Shown: positions 43,447-56,132 of the stretch, in pieces
Position numbering within the stretch: the first letter of the stretch is position 1
Layout of the letters: the number at the start of each line of letters is the position of its first letter
Source: Pestalotiopsis fici W106-1
Taxonomy: Eukaryota > Ascomycota > Sordariomycetes > Amphisphaeriales > Sporocadaceae
DNA: 64,000 nt
Direction of reading: 5' to 3'
Assembly (NCBI RefSeq): GCF_000516985.1
Contig: NW_006917091.1
Location: 3,183,022 to 3,247,021 of the forward strand
Position numbers and translations under genes: made by a program
Notes under the pieces: generated by a model
The model's input: the letters and a program-made list of their open reading frames with translations, nothing else
The model's database searches: none
What the model was told of the DNA's origin: nothing

Positions 43447-44762
43447 ATGATTGTCAGCTACCGGCGCTTCCGGCGCTTCTACCTGCGACCGGCCATCTAC
43501 ATCTTCACCTTTCTCTTCCTCCTCGATGCGATCCGTCTCGTGTCCCGCCGACCGGTAACCCACAGGTCTCCCCTGAAGCAGCGCCGAGCGCACGTGCCGG
43601 GTGTAAACGAAACGTCGGTATACATTGTCTCGGTACACAGGAATACAGAGGTGATACAGCGGTCGGCATGGAACGAGGCCGTGTTGGCGCTGGTGGACTA
43701 CCTGGGTGCTGAGAACGTGCACTTTTCCGCCGTCGAGTCCGGGTCGCAGGAGGGCACGAAAGATGCCTTGATGGAGCTCAAGGACGGCCTGGACCAGCGA
43801 GGCGCGTCGAATGATATAAGCCTGGGCATGACAGTCTGGGAACAGCTCGACGAAATCGATGCGCGCCCGCCGCCGGGCTCCAACGAACCGGGATGGATCT
43901 GGAACAAGGCCGAGGACCAGTTTGAGCTGCGGCGCATACCGTACCTGTCCAAAGTACGGAATCAAGCCATGGAGCCACTTGACCGGTTGGTGGCTGAAGG
44001 CCGGCGCTTCGACAAGGTCTTGTGGTTGAACGATGTGGTTTTCGACGTGAGTTGCACCAAGCACTTTTTCTCTGGAGAGGCCAAAGGTATTAACATGACA
44101 CAAAGGCCCAGGACATACAGACCCTATTCGATACGCGCGATGGTGACTATGCTGCTGCTTGCTCCATGGACTACAAGGCGTCGCCTACCTACTACGACAC
44201 CTTTGCTCTTCGAGACGACTTGGGATTGAAAACGGCTTCGCTTTACTGGCCTTGGTTTCAATCACCGAAAGCAAAGGCTTCGGCACTACAAAATGAACCC
44301 ATCAAGGTGGTTTCTTGCTGGAACGGGATTGTGGTCTTTGATGCGGCCCCATTTTACGCAGACCCTCCGCTCAGATTTCGTGGCATCGATGACAGCCTGG
44401 CAGAATATCATCTCGAGGGCTCTGAATGCTGTCTCATTCATGCAGATAATTTCTTGTCATCATTCAAGGGCGTATGGTTAAACCCCAATGTCCGGGTAGG
44501 GTATAGTGTCAAGGCGTACAACAAAATCATAGCAGATGTATTTCCCACGCCATTTTGGACTATTGTGGGAGGATGGGCGAATCGAATCATGAGCTGGAGA
44601 ATTGGCTTTCAGACTTCGTTGGAATCCCGCGTCGTTCATAAAAGGATAGAAGAATGGGCCGCGGAAACCCCTGCAGGAGAGCTGCCACGATACGAGCCAG
44701 GAGAAGCGTGTCTTATCAACGAGATGCAAATCATGTGGTCTAACGGATGGAAGCATCTCTAA
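43447..44762 (+). CDS. GT69-family mannosyltransferase, CAP59/CMT1-like (418 aa)
   Basis: Two exons (43447-44046 and 44106-44762) with a 59-nt intron. A short basic N-terminus and one signal-anchor (about residues 14-32, YIFTFLFLLDAIRLV) give a type II Golgi membrane protein. The lumenal domain has the family landmarks VYIVSVHRNTEVI, a Gly/Glu-rich sugar-nucleotide region (VESGSQEGTKDAL), YLSKVRNQAMEPL, the acidic motif LWLNDVVFD and, across the splice, TRDGDYAAACSMDY. Later come VVSCWNGIVVFDA and the CCLIHAD block. Relatives add mannose to capsule or cell-wall glycans, as in Cryptococcus CAP59 and CMT1. The acceptor here is unknown. I start at MIVSYRRF; the upstream GTG in frame is not a plausible start. 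Confidence 0.9.
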
Positions 44763-45012
44763 CATGGAACGGGTTAAAATCAAAAGCATTGGGACATGGC
44801 GTTAAACAATACCCAGCAAATTCAAGATTAACAGTGGCTGTCGGTTATGCCTCAAGGCAATATGCTTATTCTTCCTCATGTAAAGTTGATATTCCGTGAC
44901 ATGTACAGTATACACGGTTGTATGATAATTCCCAACGCCAAACATGATTTAAACCCAATCGACAGGCCAGATGCGGTATTCCAGACTTGATCGTAATACA
45001 CAAGAATCCCCC

Positions 45013-45922
45013 TTATTTGTTGTGCCAGATGAAATTCCTCAAACAGTCCCAGTTATCGCTCTCCTTGTAGATATAGTTCATGCTGCTCTTGAGACTGGGC
45101 TGGAGATCCTCGGGGTAGTAGCGGAACAGGTGCATAACCATGGCCCAACTGAGCGAGGCAAAGACGGGCCAGGCATAGTAGCTAACCTGAGCCGAGGTAC
45201 CAGGCTCGGAGACGAGGGGGAGGCCGTTGCCGGGCTGGACGGCCAGACGCGCGAGCGCCAGCACCACGCGCGCAAACACGTAAATGACAATCTGTTGGTT
45301 GACCGACGAGATCTTGCCCGAGCGAGGAGACCGCCCGCCAAAGACGAAATAGCCGCCAACCAGACCGGCGAGGAAAGTGTCGAATTTGCCTGGAGGAGAC
45401 ACAATGTTAGTCTTGTCCTGTCTTTTTTCTGAGTCCAATTCCACCACATATCTTTACCACACATCTCCCACCATGGAAACAGGGGAAACTCACCCTCCTT
45501 GCCCGGCGTGCTGCCGTACCACTTTAGCAAATAGCACACGGTCTTGTAAATGGTCGCAAACTTGGCGAGGTTGCGGGCGTGGGTGCGCGTGGCGCGAAAG
45601 ACGAGGTCGACCTTTTGCCTAAAGCTTCCGGAGCGGAACAGGAAGACCATGACGAGCGCGTGCGGGAAGCGCACCTTGGCTCCGTAGACGGCGCCATTGC
45701 GCGCGCCCTTGACAATGGCGAGCAGGTCGCGGTTGGCCGGGTCGAGGATGATGCGGTTCAAGGTTTCCTGTTATTTTGCAATTGTGTTAGATACTTTTTT
45801 TTCTTGTCGTGCCATTGCTTTCTCACGGGACCCGAGCAGAGAAACAAGACGTTTCTCGTGCGCAAATCTTGCGAGGCGCAGTGTTGAAGGCGTACCTTGA
45901 AGGACTCGAGAGCGTGCGACAT
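45013..45922 (-). CDS. peroxisomal membrane protein 4, PMP24/PXMP4 (225 aa)
   Basis: Three exons: 45922-45896 (nine codons), 45767-45494 and 45389-45013, with introns of 128 and 104 nt. The protein is a close match to the PXMP4 pattern: LAIVKGARNGAVYGAKVRFPHALVMVFLFRSGS, NLAKFATIYKTVCYLL, FLAGLVGGYFVFG, NQQIVIYVFARVVLALARLAV and LQPSLKSSMNYIYKES. It ends WDCLRNFIWHNK. It has about four hydrophobic stretches and belongs to the Tim17/Tim22/Tim23-related group. It resides in the peroxisomal membrane; its transport activity is not established. The tiny first exon is supported by phase, the start context and the expected N-terminal length. It converges on the GT69 gene (250 bp between stops). Confidence 0.92.
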
Positions 45923-47400
45923 TGTGCCGAGGCTATTTGGCGACAGCGGGAACGACGGGCGGTAGGCGCTGGATGAGAGGGCGCGGAGAGAAAGAGTGAC
46001 GGTCGCTATACGCTCATCGGGGTTGCGCCTATTGAGTAGTGATTAACCTGGAAATAGTCTCGAGTTGGTAAAAGTGAACAGCCTGTGTACAAGGAAAAAG
46101 AGGAGAGAAGAAGGAAGAAGACACATTCAATCATGGGATTGTCACATCTCGGCATCATGTCTCGTCTCCAGCAATGCAAATGGAGCTCGGCTTTCCTGAA
46201 AAGCTGGGGAATGGCCGCTAAGAAACGCTGAACCCCACAAGTCCAGCGTGGTATGACGCCAATGGCGTGTCCCTTAATTGGCTGTTGCTAGTGATTAATT
46301 GTCCGTCACAAGAACTGATTGTTCGGCATGTGAAAGTCCAGTCGGTGTCTGACAAGAAAACATGAGACAGATCTGCCATCTTGTCAATTCCCCGGATCTA
46401 TTCCGTTCAGGACTAGGATCTAGGTCGCAGCAGCATGAGTCGCACAACCTAACACCATTCATATGGCGTGCTTATTGGTGCATAGTATCAAAGCTTGTTG
46501 TTTAAGACAGTTGGATTGTATAGCCCTGCGAGAATATGGTTTGTTTCTTGCAGCCGTCACGAATATAGTCGGTGCTTCAGCAGGCAATAGTCTTGATATC
46601 ATTCCATACGTGTACTCGCATCTTCAACGGTCAATGGATGCATGTTTGGCATTCTCCTGCAGGAACTCGAATATGCTGCAAACATGCAGACGGGCACGGG
46701 CATTGGTCCTTGCACTACATTTGCTCATGTCCTAGCCCGTCCTTCCAGGTTGGATTCAACGGGTAGGTCATCGTGAGTGGCGCATCTGCAAAGAAAGACA
46801 GCTCGGTGAGCTGAATTCGGACAGTACATCGCTAACAAGTGGCTTCTCCAAGCATTTGTCAGTGGTTGGTCCTACGCAGGGGTGCTCTAGCCAGACGTCC
46901 CTTATCTATGCACAGCATTTACACGATATCTCCCGCCAACCCACCCCCTACCTATCTTGAAGCTGCTCTGACAGGCGTTGAGCTCAGCCGCACTTGGACA
47001 GCTCAAGTGACCCTCGGAATGGTCTCGGCGCCCGATATGGCTCATCGGCACACTGCGAAATGCGATTCCTCTGGTAGAGGTGTGCTGTGAAGAGCCAGCC
47101 TTATGGTGCCAGGAAGGAGAAATATGACAGCCAACTGGCATCTTTATCGCCTCCTCACGTTACACGCGAGATAGACGGCCAAGGGTTCCAGCCACTGCAC
47201 TCATCCTGCATAGTCAGTCGTTTCTGCTCCATGAACTGCTCATGATCAGTGCTCTCATCAGTGGTTTGCCCTGGACACGACCCTCTCTAGATTTTCATCT
47301 TAAACAAGTCCTCTTCTCCCTCTTGACGATTTTTCGAATTGACACTTTTACAATTTGCTCATCTTTTTGTCATGTAGCGCCGTACAAAGCAGAAAAGACC
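45923..47400. promoter_or_regulatory. divergent intergenic region, 1.5 kb
   Basis: Lies between the PXMP4 start and the start of the 894-aa membrane protein. No credible gene, RNA or repeat seen. Confidence 0.45.
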
Positions 47401-50400
47401 ATGAGGTTGAGGCTTGTCTGCGCGCTACTCGCGGCCTCAGCCGCAGCGGCTATCGCGCAAACAACAAAAACATCAAACAACGATACATTAATTCTCTCTC
47501 AACTGGCCAATATATTCTGGCAACTTGGAGATCTCAAAGTACCCGCCCCAAACTCACATAAAAATGTGTATATCGGCTACCAAAATCAAACATATTGTTG
47601 TCTCGAGGCTGTAAGGGCTGCCCTCACTATAGTAGATGGCAACCTGGCCATGAATAACTCATCTCCCTTCATCAATGCGACCCTCGATGATTTTGTCCAG
47701 CGTGCGGCACACTCGAATCAGTTTCCGTGTGACGCGACATACAATGGCAATCCTAAAGGTGCACCACTTGTCGAGGTGCCATATTCTTGGTGGACAGAAA
47801 AATGTCCCGGTTGGCAGTTAAACGACCGAAGCAACTTGGAATCATGGCTTCAACCACTGAGTGGGTTTTTGATCCCGGCAGTGCCTCTGATATTCAGTAT
47901 TCCTCGTCGCAGAAAACTCGAGATATATCGCCAATTTTTCACCGCTGACTTGTCCGGCGTCAAGGGCTATCTAGCTGCGCCGTTGGGCGCACTGGGAGCT
48001 GCCTTGATCGTTATTTTGGACACGCTAATTTGGCTCTCGACCTGCTTTGCCTTTGCTGCACCCATGATACTCAGTGGTTTATACGAAGCCCTCTTGGATA
48101 AGAGAATGCTCGACTTTCTCAAGGAAAAGATGACTGTCAGTAATGGAAATCTTGTCGTGCTAGAACGAGTACTGATTATGCTCTAGAACAAGCATCTCAC
48201 TCTGGACATGAGAGCACGCTGTCTAATGGTTGTTCTTATTGGAAATCTTGACATCGCCTTGGACAAGGAAGAAGAAGAGTACCCCGGAGCACTGCGGCCA
48301 AAAATATCCAACAGGGTCATTGAAGGGCAGCCTCCTATCCCGTTGGAAAATCTGCCCGATCCGGAGATTGTGGGCGAAGACAAGATTGCTCCGCGGACGC
48401 CAGAACCACCACCCGAGATAGGAATCGAGGAACCCTCTCAGCCAGACGAGGATGACTGGCCCGCGATAAACGAACGTGGAAATGAATTGCCGCGGAGAAA
48501 ATCAACAGCTAGAACCCTGTCCATCTCTCCAATGGCCGTTCAAACATTTGGTCCCTTGTCACCAACCAGCACAATCCAAACCAAAGACCGACCAGTCGAC
48601 CCGCATGAGCCTCCAGGCTTCAGGCGTATCCAGTATCCAGCACAAACGGGTGTGCACCGGAGACCGACCGTTCAAGAAGCCGCAAGTCCTTGGCGACACA
48701 TGGAGAACCTTTTGTACGAGATTCGTCTCTATGACGATGAAGATCGCTCTCGTGGCGAGTTTCCCCGCCAATGGCCAAAGCATGCCTGTACTGATCGCAT
48801 GTGGTAAGTAAAGTCTACCATCATTTCTATCCCCTTGCATGTTGGATTTATGTTGTTGAGACTGAATGGGCTAACGTTTAATGCTAGTGACATGCGAGAT
48901 CACGTAGAAAGACCTCGTACTAGAGATCACATTTTCGAGAGCTTCGTCGCCAAGACTAGAACTCGTCTCCGGACCATGCTTCACTGCCAGTACTCTTTTG
49001 GTACCATCGTTGGGGCACCGGTAATTTTCTTCTTGGGTGGTTTTATATTTGCTCTATTAAGCAGTCTTGAAGAGCTGGGCGATGAAGATATTGCCGAGGC
49101 CTTGGCTTTTGGGCAGTGGTACATGATTATTCCTCATATTGTGAGTTTCCAGATGAATTTCACATCTTGCTCAGATCCCAATGCTGTCGACGATTACTAA
49201 GTCTTTACAGTCAATCATTTCAGGTCTCTTGCTAGCAGGAAACAACCCCAATATCCTGGAAGGCGTCTTTGCGACTGAACGCGACGAAGAGGTCGACACT
49301 ATACACTTTTTTGGCCTTCGATTTGGTCTAGCATTTCCAAGTTGTTATAAAACTGCTTGGCAATGGAGACGAGGACATGTCAAGAAGGGGTGGATCAACA
49401 AAATCATTGACACGTATGGTACCCGCCGAGACGTGGACTATAATGGAAACATTGAGCCCGACGACGACATGGAAGATTTACGCACAAGGACGAACCTGGT
49501 ATTCTTTGATTGGGTTTTTATACTGGCCATCATGTCCCTGCTGATTTATGTCCCATTTATCCTCGCTTTCCTGACCTCTTACTTTACCCCTCCAATCGGA
49601 CTGGCTTGTCGATCTCTCACCTCGAGTGTCTACGCTTGTAGCCAGGCGGGTCAAATCATTCTCTGGTTCTGGTCCAACACTGGAAGTCCATTGGAAATGG
49701 GAAATGGTCAGCGATTCAAGCTGCTCGACTTTGCCAGGCGTGGTGGCTGGCTCGACAGAACCGGTTTCTTCAAGGCATCTTCTGTCAGTTGGCTGACTAG
49801 AGCGAATCCAGACTGGAACTCTCGTAAGCCCTGGCTCCTCTTGAGATCGAAGCGGACGTGGACAGTCAGAATGCTATGGTGTGTTCTATACCACGTATTA
49901 TTTGTGGTTTTCGGAATTGGTGCCGTCTTTTCGGTACTTGGTGGAACCATTAGTAAGCAACTTCCGATGTCATTTCTTCCCTTCTCTGGGTTGTCTTATG
50001 AGCGATCATTACCCAAATTGGTGCTGCAAGAGAGCAGACTCAGACAAACTGCTCAAAAGAGATCCTTCAAACTCATTTATCTACCTCAATGGGCAATTGC
50101 TAACACATGTTGTTGTAGTGCAACTCATGGGTGTCTATTCGGCCAATATCTGTGAGATTAAAGCTATTTACTGGTTTTCATCGTACGCAGACCGTCCGCA
50201 AGTGATCGTCTCAAAGAATACTGAGGCGGCCATTCGTGCAGCTGAGCGTGAGTTTATTCTGAATTCATTGAGAATGTCCATTAAAGCCGCTGACATGAAT
50301 AGAATACTGGGAGCCATGCGCAATTACTGCCATTGTTTTTCTCGCTGTGGTCAGCTTCATCGGCTGGTGGTATCAAAGACGGATGCGAGATGTTTTTGCT

Positions 50401-50591
50401 GATCGTAAGTTATTCTTTGAAATATTTTTCACCTCCTGGATGTTACAATGGCCAGAATGATGCTAATATTCATTTTTCATACAGTTGTTCGAAATATCGA
50501 TGCACCAAAATATGATCGGGATGATACACGCTTGGCACGGCCTCTGTCGGATAGACGACCAAGAGATTTTGAAGGTATCACTGTTGGATAA
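47401..50591 (+). CDS. large polytopic membrane protein with lumenal Cys-rich N-terminus (894 aa)
   Basis: Seven exons join in phase: 47401-48135, 48187-48803, 48888-49140, 49211-49952, 50119-50247, 50303-50404 and 50485-50591. The signal peptide is MRLRLVCALLAASAAAAIA. A Cys-containing lumenal/extracellular domain follows, with N-glycosylation sequons and the landmark VPYSWWTEKCPGWQL. Then come paired membrane segments (FLIPAVPLIFSIPRRRK; GYLAAPLGALGAALIVILDTLIWL), a 150-residue acidic/Pro-rich cytosolic loop, and about six further membrane segments. I recognise it as one of the filamentous-fungal multi-spanning families with no assigned function. It is not clearly a transporter: no nucleotide-binding or carrier signature is present. 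The stop is 104 bp from that of the convergent hydrolase. Confidence 0.82.
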
Positions 50592-50695
50592 TGGAAAGGA
50601 TATATATCGTCATGAATTATGAGACAAGTTGAATTTGGTCTATATTTTTAAGTCTAGTTACCACGTGATACCTCGAAACACTTTGCATCTGTCGT

Positions 50696-51742
50696 CTAGT
50701 GTGATAGCGGCTTGGTTCTATCCCATTCCCTGCCCAGCAGCCAAGAAAGAGCATCCATGGTTTTCTCCTTTATCTCTTGCGTATGCGCGGGATCAAAGAT
50801 GAGATTGCACCAACATGCATGGTCATATCCGATCATCATGTCAAACTTGGTCTCCGCAATACCTCTGGCGCTCAGCATGCGCTCATAAATCACTCCGTCA
50901 TCACGCAGCATATCCAGCTCACCAAATTGCACATAGACCTTGGGTGGGTGGAGGCCGGAAAGCCTGCTCCAATCGAGATTGAATGGCGAAAACCACGGCG
51001 AATGGATATCCGGCTGGTATATCAGTCTAGTCTCGGCCAAGCTCCGGGCATTGATGAACGGGGCGTCGGCGTGCTCCTCATGAGACTTGAAGAGGTCAAC
51101 GTACTCGGCAGGGACAATTTCGGCATCCAGAAGCAAGGGAATCGCGATAAAGAGGCCCGTGATATCCGAGGCGATCTTGGGCAGGCCCTCGATCAGATCA
51201 TGGTGCTGTCCCGCCTTGACGGTGCTGTCGATGCCGGCAATGACGGCCGAAAGGTTCGCGCCGGCACTGGCACCCCCCAGTACAAAGCCCAGCTGCGGGT
51301 CAACCTCTAGTCCCTCGGCTCGGAGCACAGTGTCATTGATATTACTGGGGTTGGATAGCCATGAAACAACCTCCCAGGCGCTGCGAGGTCCGGCAGGAAA
51401 GGGGTACTTGGAAGCCAGCTTGTACTCGATGGACACGACGACGGCATTAAAGTGTGACGCCGTGGCCCGGCCGGGAGAAAGGAATTGTTTTGGGCTGCAA
51501 TAAGTGAAACTGCCGCCGTGGATGAATACCACGAGGGGACACTTTTTGATGTCTTGACCGGGAGAGATGGCAGGTCTGATGAGGATGCTGTGACTGACGA
51601 ATCCATCCTGTAGGGGGATTTCTATGATTGATTCTCTGAGGTCAGAGGGGACGGGACCGAGTATGTCGAGGGATTGTTGCTCAAACTCTAGCACTTGTTT
51701 CTCTGTAGCCGCAATCTGATCGGGGTTAATTGATGCCGCCAT
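50696..51742 (-). CDS. alpha/beta hydrolase, HSL-like family (348 aa)
   Basis: Single exon, starting at MAASINPDQ. The oxyanion-hole motif HGGSF is at 75-79, the nucleophile elbow GGASAGA has Ser159, the acid is Asp277 in FGELDMLRDDG, and the general base is His308 in GYDHACW. This order and spacing match the alpha/beta hydrolase-3 (hormone-sensitive-lipase-like) esterases. There is no signal peptide, so it is probably cytosolic. The substrate is unknown; members of this family cleave short acyl or aryl esters, and some act in secondary metabolism. It lies between the two large membrane-protein genes. Confidence 0.9.
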   Translation of the reverse strand: MAASINPDQIAATEKQVLEFEQQSLDILGPVPSDLRESIIEIPLQDGFVSHSILIRPAISPGQDIKKCPLVVFIHGGSFTYCSPKQFLSPGRATASHFNAVVVSIEYKLASKYPFPAGPRSAWEVVSWLSNPSNINDTVLRAEGLEVDPQLGFVLGGASAGANLSAVIAGIDSTVKAGQHHDLIEGLPKIASDITGLFIAIPLLLDAEIVPAEYVDLFKSHEEHADAPFINARSLAETRLIYQPDIHSPWFSPFNLDWSRLSGLHPPKVYVQFGELDMLRDDGVIYERMLSARGIAETKFDMMIGYDHACWCNLIFDPAHTQEIKEKTMDALSWLLGREWDRTKPLSH

Positions 51743-53699
51743 TTTGAAAGTTGAAGGAGAAATCTGAGCAAATTCTTTTATTGCTTCGACTTTGGTTTGT
51801 GTGCGGAATAGTATGAATTGCGCCGGTGAATGTACAAGCACAGCAAATCCCCCCAATAAAAGTTAGAATTTTCAAAGATTTATATATCCAAAAGGCCTTA
51901 TAGTGCCTTTCTTGATGTTTGATTTCAATCAGCATATTACAAATACGTCTATATCATATCGGCGTTATTCTTGTCGTTATTGTTGGCGCTATTTCGCTGA
52001 TCATCCTGGTATAAACATGATAATTTCCCAATTACGCTTCAGCCAATAGGATTGCATCATTTCAGGCAAGGTCATGTCTTTCCAAGCAACCATTCTGTGC
52101 AGCCAAAAGCGGTGCTGGCCAGCTCTTACAAGCCAAGGATATGAGATCTAGCTAGATCTGTCAGTGGTATCCATAAACATGCTCGGAGAATCGGCGTGAG
52201 TCACACGAGAATGGAGCTGCTACTGTCAAAACACCGGGATCTTGCAATACCTCAAAGTCTCACGAGCACAAGATGGAGATGGGTGACAGAATTAGCGCTC
52301 TCGTCGAATGTTGGGTGCTGTGCCACAAGGGCCTAGAGCCTAATGTAGTTGGGACGTTGTGCTGGGCTTATCGTGACTCGCTAGAGCATTCAAAACACGC
52401 TGCGTCCAATTACAATAGAGTTTAGGAGCCACTCTATGATCCGTCTGCATCGGACTTAACACTCGGCACAATACGATACTCCCCTTGCTTTTAAAGTCCT
52501 TCGAAGCCAGGCCAATGCTTTATAATCGACGTTCGTCAGGTTATTGAATTGTGCCGGGAGGCCGACTCTCTTTCGTTGCTTCTTCTCTTTTCTTCAGCCC
52601 CCACGTCCGGGGTCTGCCGAGGCGTTCTTGGGCATGTCCAGTGCACAGCCGCAATGCTGCATCCGAACCCATCATTCCCATCTGGTAAGCTGCCGTTACA
52701 TATCAACGTATATTCATATTCAATTTGTTTTTCAAAGTCTTATTTCTTCAGTATGCGATGCGCCACTTGGGGCATATCAGTACGACGATCCGTATACAGC
52801 CATGACAACCTCATGAAGGCTATGTACTGGGAAAACGGCAAGGGCTCTTGCTTCCCGTCTTTGCGCATGTTGATTTTCACATTGAAAAGAGCATTTGGAC
52901 ATTTTCTTCATTCTTCTCAATATGCTTGTCCCGATTTATAACCAATTAGCATTATGCTTTGTTATTCATGTTGTCGGGGGTTGGACCCGCCTCGTCAGCT
53001 TGCCTATCTACCTAGGTACTAAGTAGGTGTTGCGTATACTGCTCCGACTGGTTGACCATAACGTACTTCGGGGCTATGTTACTTCTATTTTCAATCTCAG
53101 CTCGGCTGCCTTGCCAATCTTGTATCCTCCGATTCGTTGGGCAGTTGTCACCCTCTCGACTTGTCTCCGTCGATCTCCTTACGAATCCCACAGCCTTGCC
53201 AGTGGGTTTTGTACAGCTGTGCTTCGTGCTTAGTCGACATGATCTGCCTTTAGAGAAGTTGATTATTTACATGCCAGGGTATTGACTGGTGCCTAATTGG
53301 CCGCGACTTGCGAGTGCTTGGACTACTCACAGTCGAAGGATTTTGGACGATCCTTCCTCCCGCCATAGCCTGCCTCTCACGATCTCTGTCTTCACCTTGG
53401 CTTGGCGGGCTCCTTTAAAATCAGCGTGCCCCCCAACAATAATCATCCCGTCTTACTAGGTTATATGGCATCTGCTTGTGCCAGTCACGCATATTGCCAC
53501 CAACGGCACATTTAAAAATATAACGTCTCCCGTTTCCTTCGCCACGTTTATTTCGGAGACAAGAATTCCTGCAAACCCCCCACTTCTCACTACATCGAAT
53601 ACATCGATGCGCTCAATACCCGAAGAGAGAAGAAAGAGAGAACAAAGAGAAAGAACGTGAGAAAGAAAGGGTTGACCCGTGGCGCGATAATCCATCAAG
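51743..53699. promoter_or_regulatory. 2 kb divergent intergenic region
   Basis: Lies between the starts of the hydrolase and the 632-aa membrane protein. Short frames at 52544-53285 overlap in several phases and have no domain. They probably lie in the promoter or leader of the membrane protein. A purine-rich GA tract at 53622-53671 sits just before its start. Confidence 0.45.
53622..53671 (+). repeat. purine-rich GA tract in the 5' leader
   Basis: Almost uninterrupted GA/GAAA sequence starting about 80 bp before the start codon of the downstream membrane-protein gene. Confidence 0.8.
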
Positions 53700-55786
53700 A
53701 TGAGTTTGACCCACAAGAACAACTGTTCTTTCGGCTTCTATTCTCACAGTAACCAGCAGCAGCTACAAGCTGACCCCGACATCACAGGCACAGGGGTAAG
53801 TACCTACCCATTGCTTGATACTAAAGATAAGTCCATTTTCCGCCGTGTCTCCGCTGACAGGACAATATTCTTCCAGGTTGTCGTTAATTTTATCGCAACG
53901 GCGTGGATTGCCTGGCTTTTATTCTTTCTCAACTATGTTTTCGCTCACGATCACCTCAACCCTGCTGGCTCAGGTATGGCCCCCTCAATGTGGCAACCGA
54001 ATCCAATCGACATACACACAGCTGCATGGATCAGGAGAGTTGCAGGAATTCAAATGCCGCATCCTCATCTGGCACGTATATTTGATGAAGTAGGTTAAAT
54101 TCAGAGTCAAAGACAGGATCTTGATTGACCTCTATCAGTGCATCTTGAATATGTGCGATATCCAGATTATGACTGGATATGCACTTCTCCTTTGCGGATT
54201 CATTCTTTTGTTTTCTTCACCTGATCCTCTGTCTGCCTACCACTGGTTTATCATTGTTTGCCTCACTTGGTTTTCTGCAATCACCCACTTGGCCGGATTA
54301 AGTATCCTTCGAACATATTTAGACGGACGCCCTCGCGTAAAAGCCATACGTGTTGTCCTCATGTTTCTTCTACTTGTGGTCCTCATCGTCGCCCTGGTTC
54401 CCACCGGCTACTTCAACTGGTACGAAAACAGCTATAGTTCTTATTTGATATCTGCAGCAGCACCACAATCGCCAGCCATCTGTTTCTTCGATGTATCGGC
54501 TGCATCGGAATTTTGGAATCACGAACGCCGTCCCTCGGATCATGAGCTACGAGAAACTCCGGCAATGCAACAGATGATTCTTGCGGTGATACTACTCGTT
54601 TTGGGGTTTACAAGTCGGTGTGTCAAACTCTTCCAACCACTTGCGCGCGGCCTTCGTCAAGGCATTCGTAGACCGGCGCGTATTTGCTTCGTCTTTGTGA
54701 TTCAGAAGTTAGTTATACTACTTCGGCGACCTAAAATAAACCATTCTCCAGCTTCAACTGCCAACCAAGATTCTCTCTGGGACCGGATCTGGATATTTGC
54801 CGTCCTCACGCCCCTTGTCGGATGGTTTCTTACCCTTCGCTTCATCGCAGACTTGATCAGCTCAATGCTAGCCGAAGTGCGTGCCTCCCTGGTTTTAGGC
54901 TCATATCTAAATATTGACTGACTCGTACTTACAGATCATTTGGGTCCTAATAGCAATCATTTGGGGATTGATCAAGTTCGTCAGGGTTTTAAATGGCACA
55001 CCCATTATCTTTGATGGCAGTCACTTCCCATACGAGAGAAATCAACAGTGGACGTTCGGTCAAATGATGGCTGTGGCCTTACTGGCTGCTCCCGTATTCT
55101 CACTTATATGGAAGTTTGGCGAGCTTGCCACCCAAGAAGGCATGAAAAGTGAGCAAGGGCGACAACTTATGAATTTCAATATTGAAGTCGACATCCATGG
55201 CACCACCGAACCTCAACTTTCATCTAGAGCGCCTCATCAGAATCAACTTATCGTGCCCGCGCAACCTGCCCCATTAGACATGAATTTATTGACGAACGAC
55301 TTCTCCAGCCTTTTCGCCCGAAACTACTATGAAACAGCACCATGGATATGGCCCTGCATTTTCCAGGCTTATCTTACGCTTATGGCGATCGCTTTTATGA
55401 GTATATTTTTCATAAATGTAACATCTGATTACACGATGACTGAATTCTGGATTACGGAGTTTTACATGTTGCCGTACCTATGCTTGGGAATCCCCACGGC
55501 TATCACGACCACAATGATAGCTGGACTCAACCTAGACCGTTGGTACAATCATAAATCTGGCTGGAAATGGAATCTGATGTTCTGGACTGGCATTTGTATT
55601 CATGGTCTTTATTACTTGTCATTCTTTCTACGGTATCTCTTCTCACTCTTCTCACACACACGACTCCCACCCCTATACATCATCTCGTCCTGCTCCTTGT
55701 ACATTCTCTATGTTTTCTGCGGCTGCCTTTTTATACTTTCGAAGGAAATCAAGGGATACTTGGTTACTCGTAGAACTACTCGTTAA
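53700..55786 (+). CDS. polytopic membrane protein of the DIQIxTG fungal family (632 aa)
   Basis: Four exons (53700-53795, 53877-54089, 54139-54876 and 54935-55786) join in phase. The short N-terminus ends in DPDITGTG, directly followed by a membrane segment (VVVNFIATAWIAWLLFFL) once the 81-nt intron is removed. The family hallmark MCDIQIMTGYALLLCGF...LSAYHWFIIVCLTWFSAITHLAGLSILRTYL follows. There are about 11 hydrophobic segments in total, with a variable loop at about 320-390. The C-terminus is a short basic tail (VTRRTTR). This is a widespread filamentous-ascomycete family with no known biochemical role. It is unlike the 894-aa neighbour in sequence, though both are large multi-spanning proteins. 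Confidence 0.85.
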
Positions 55787-56132
55787 GTAATCACTTGAGT
55801 CACATCGCGTGTACGTAGTGTCTCTTGCCTTGCTCATAATAGAGAGTAAGATACCCCTGTATAGACCTAGGCGTCCGGAGACTTGAATTACGCAATGTCC
55901 AATCATAAGCAGCTCATGTGCCATTTCATGGTTCGTTTGCACCAGACTCGAGAATCCTCCTGCGTTCGGCGTGATGAGATGCTTGACCAATTTAGGTTTA
56001 GGTTCAATGCTACAGGCCATTTCCCCTCCTCCTTGTCAGCATTCAACTGATCAAGTCAAGATATGCCGAAGGCCCTGCTGAGCCGATAGAATAGACATGC
56101 AAATTAATATTTAAGAGTCTAATCACAGCATA
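55787..56132. other. intergenic, promoter of the Zn2Cys6 gene
   Basis: 346 bp with no recognised feature beyond position. Confidence 0.45.

Noticed and set aside
43432..44103. 223-codon minus-strand frame
   Set aside because: Antisense to the first exon of the GT69 gene; no domain.
52544..53285. Overlapping frames of 68-130 codons upstream of the 632-aa membrane protein
   Set aside because: Several phases open at once, no domain, and position fits a promoter and leader.
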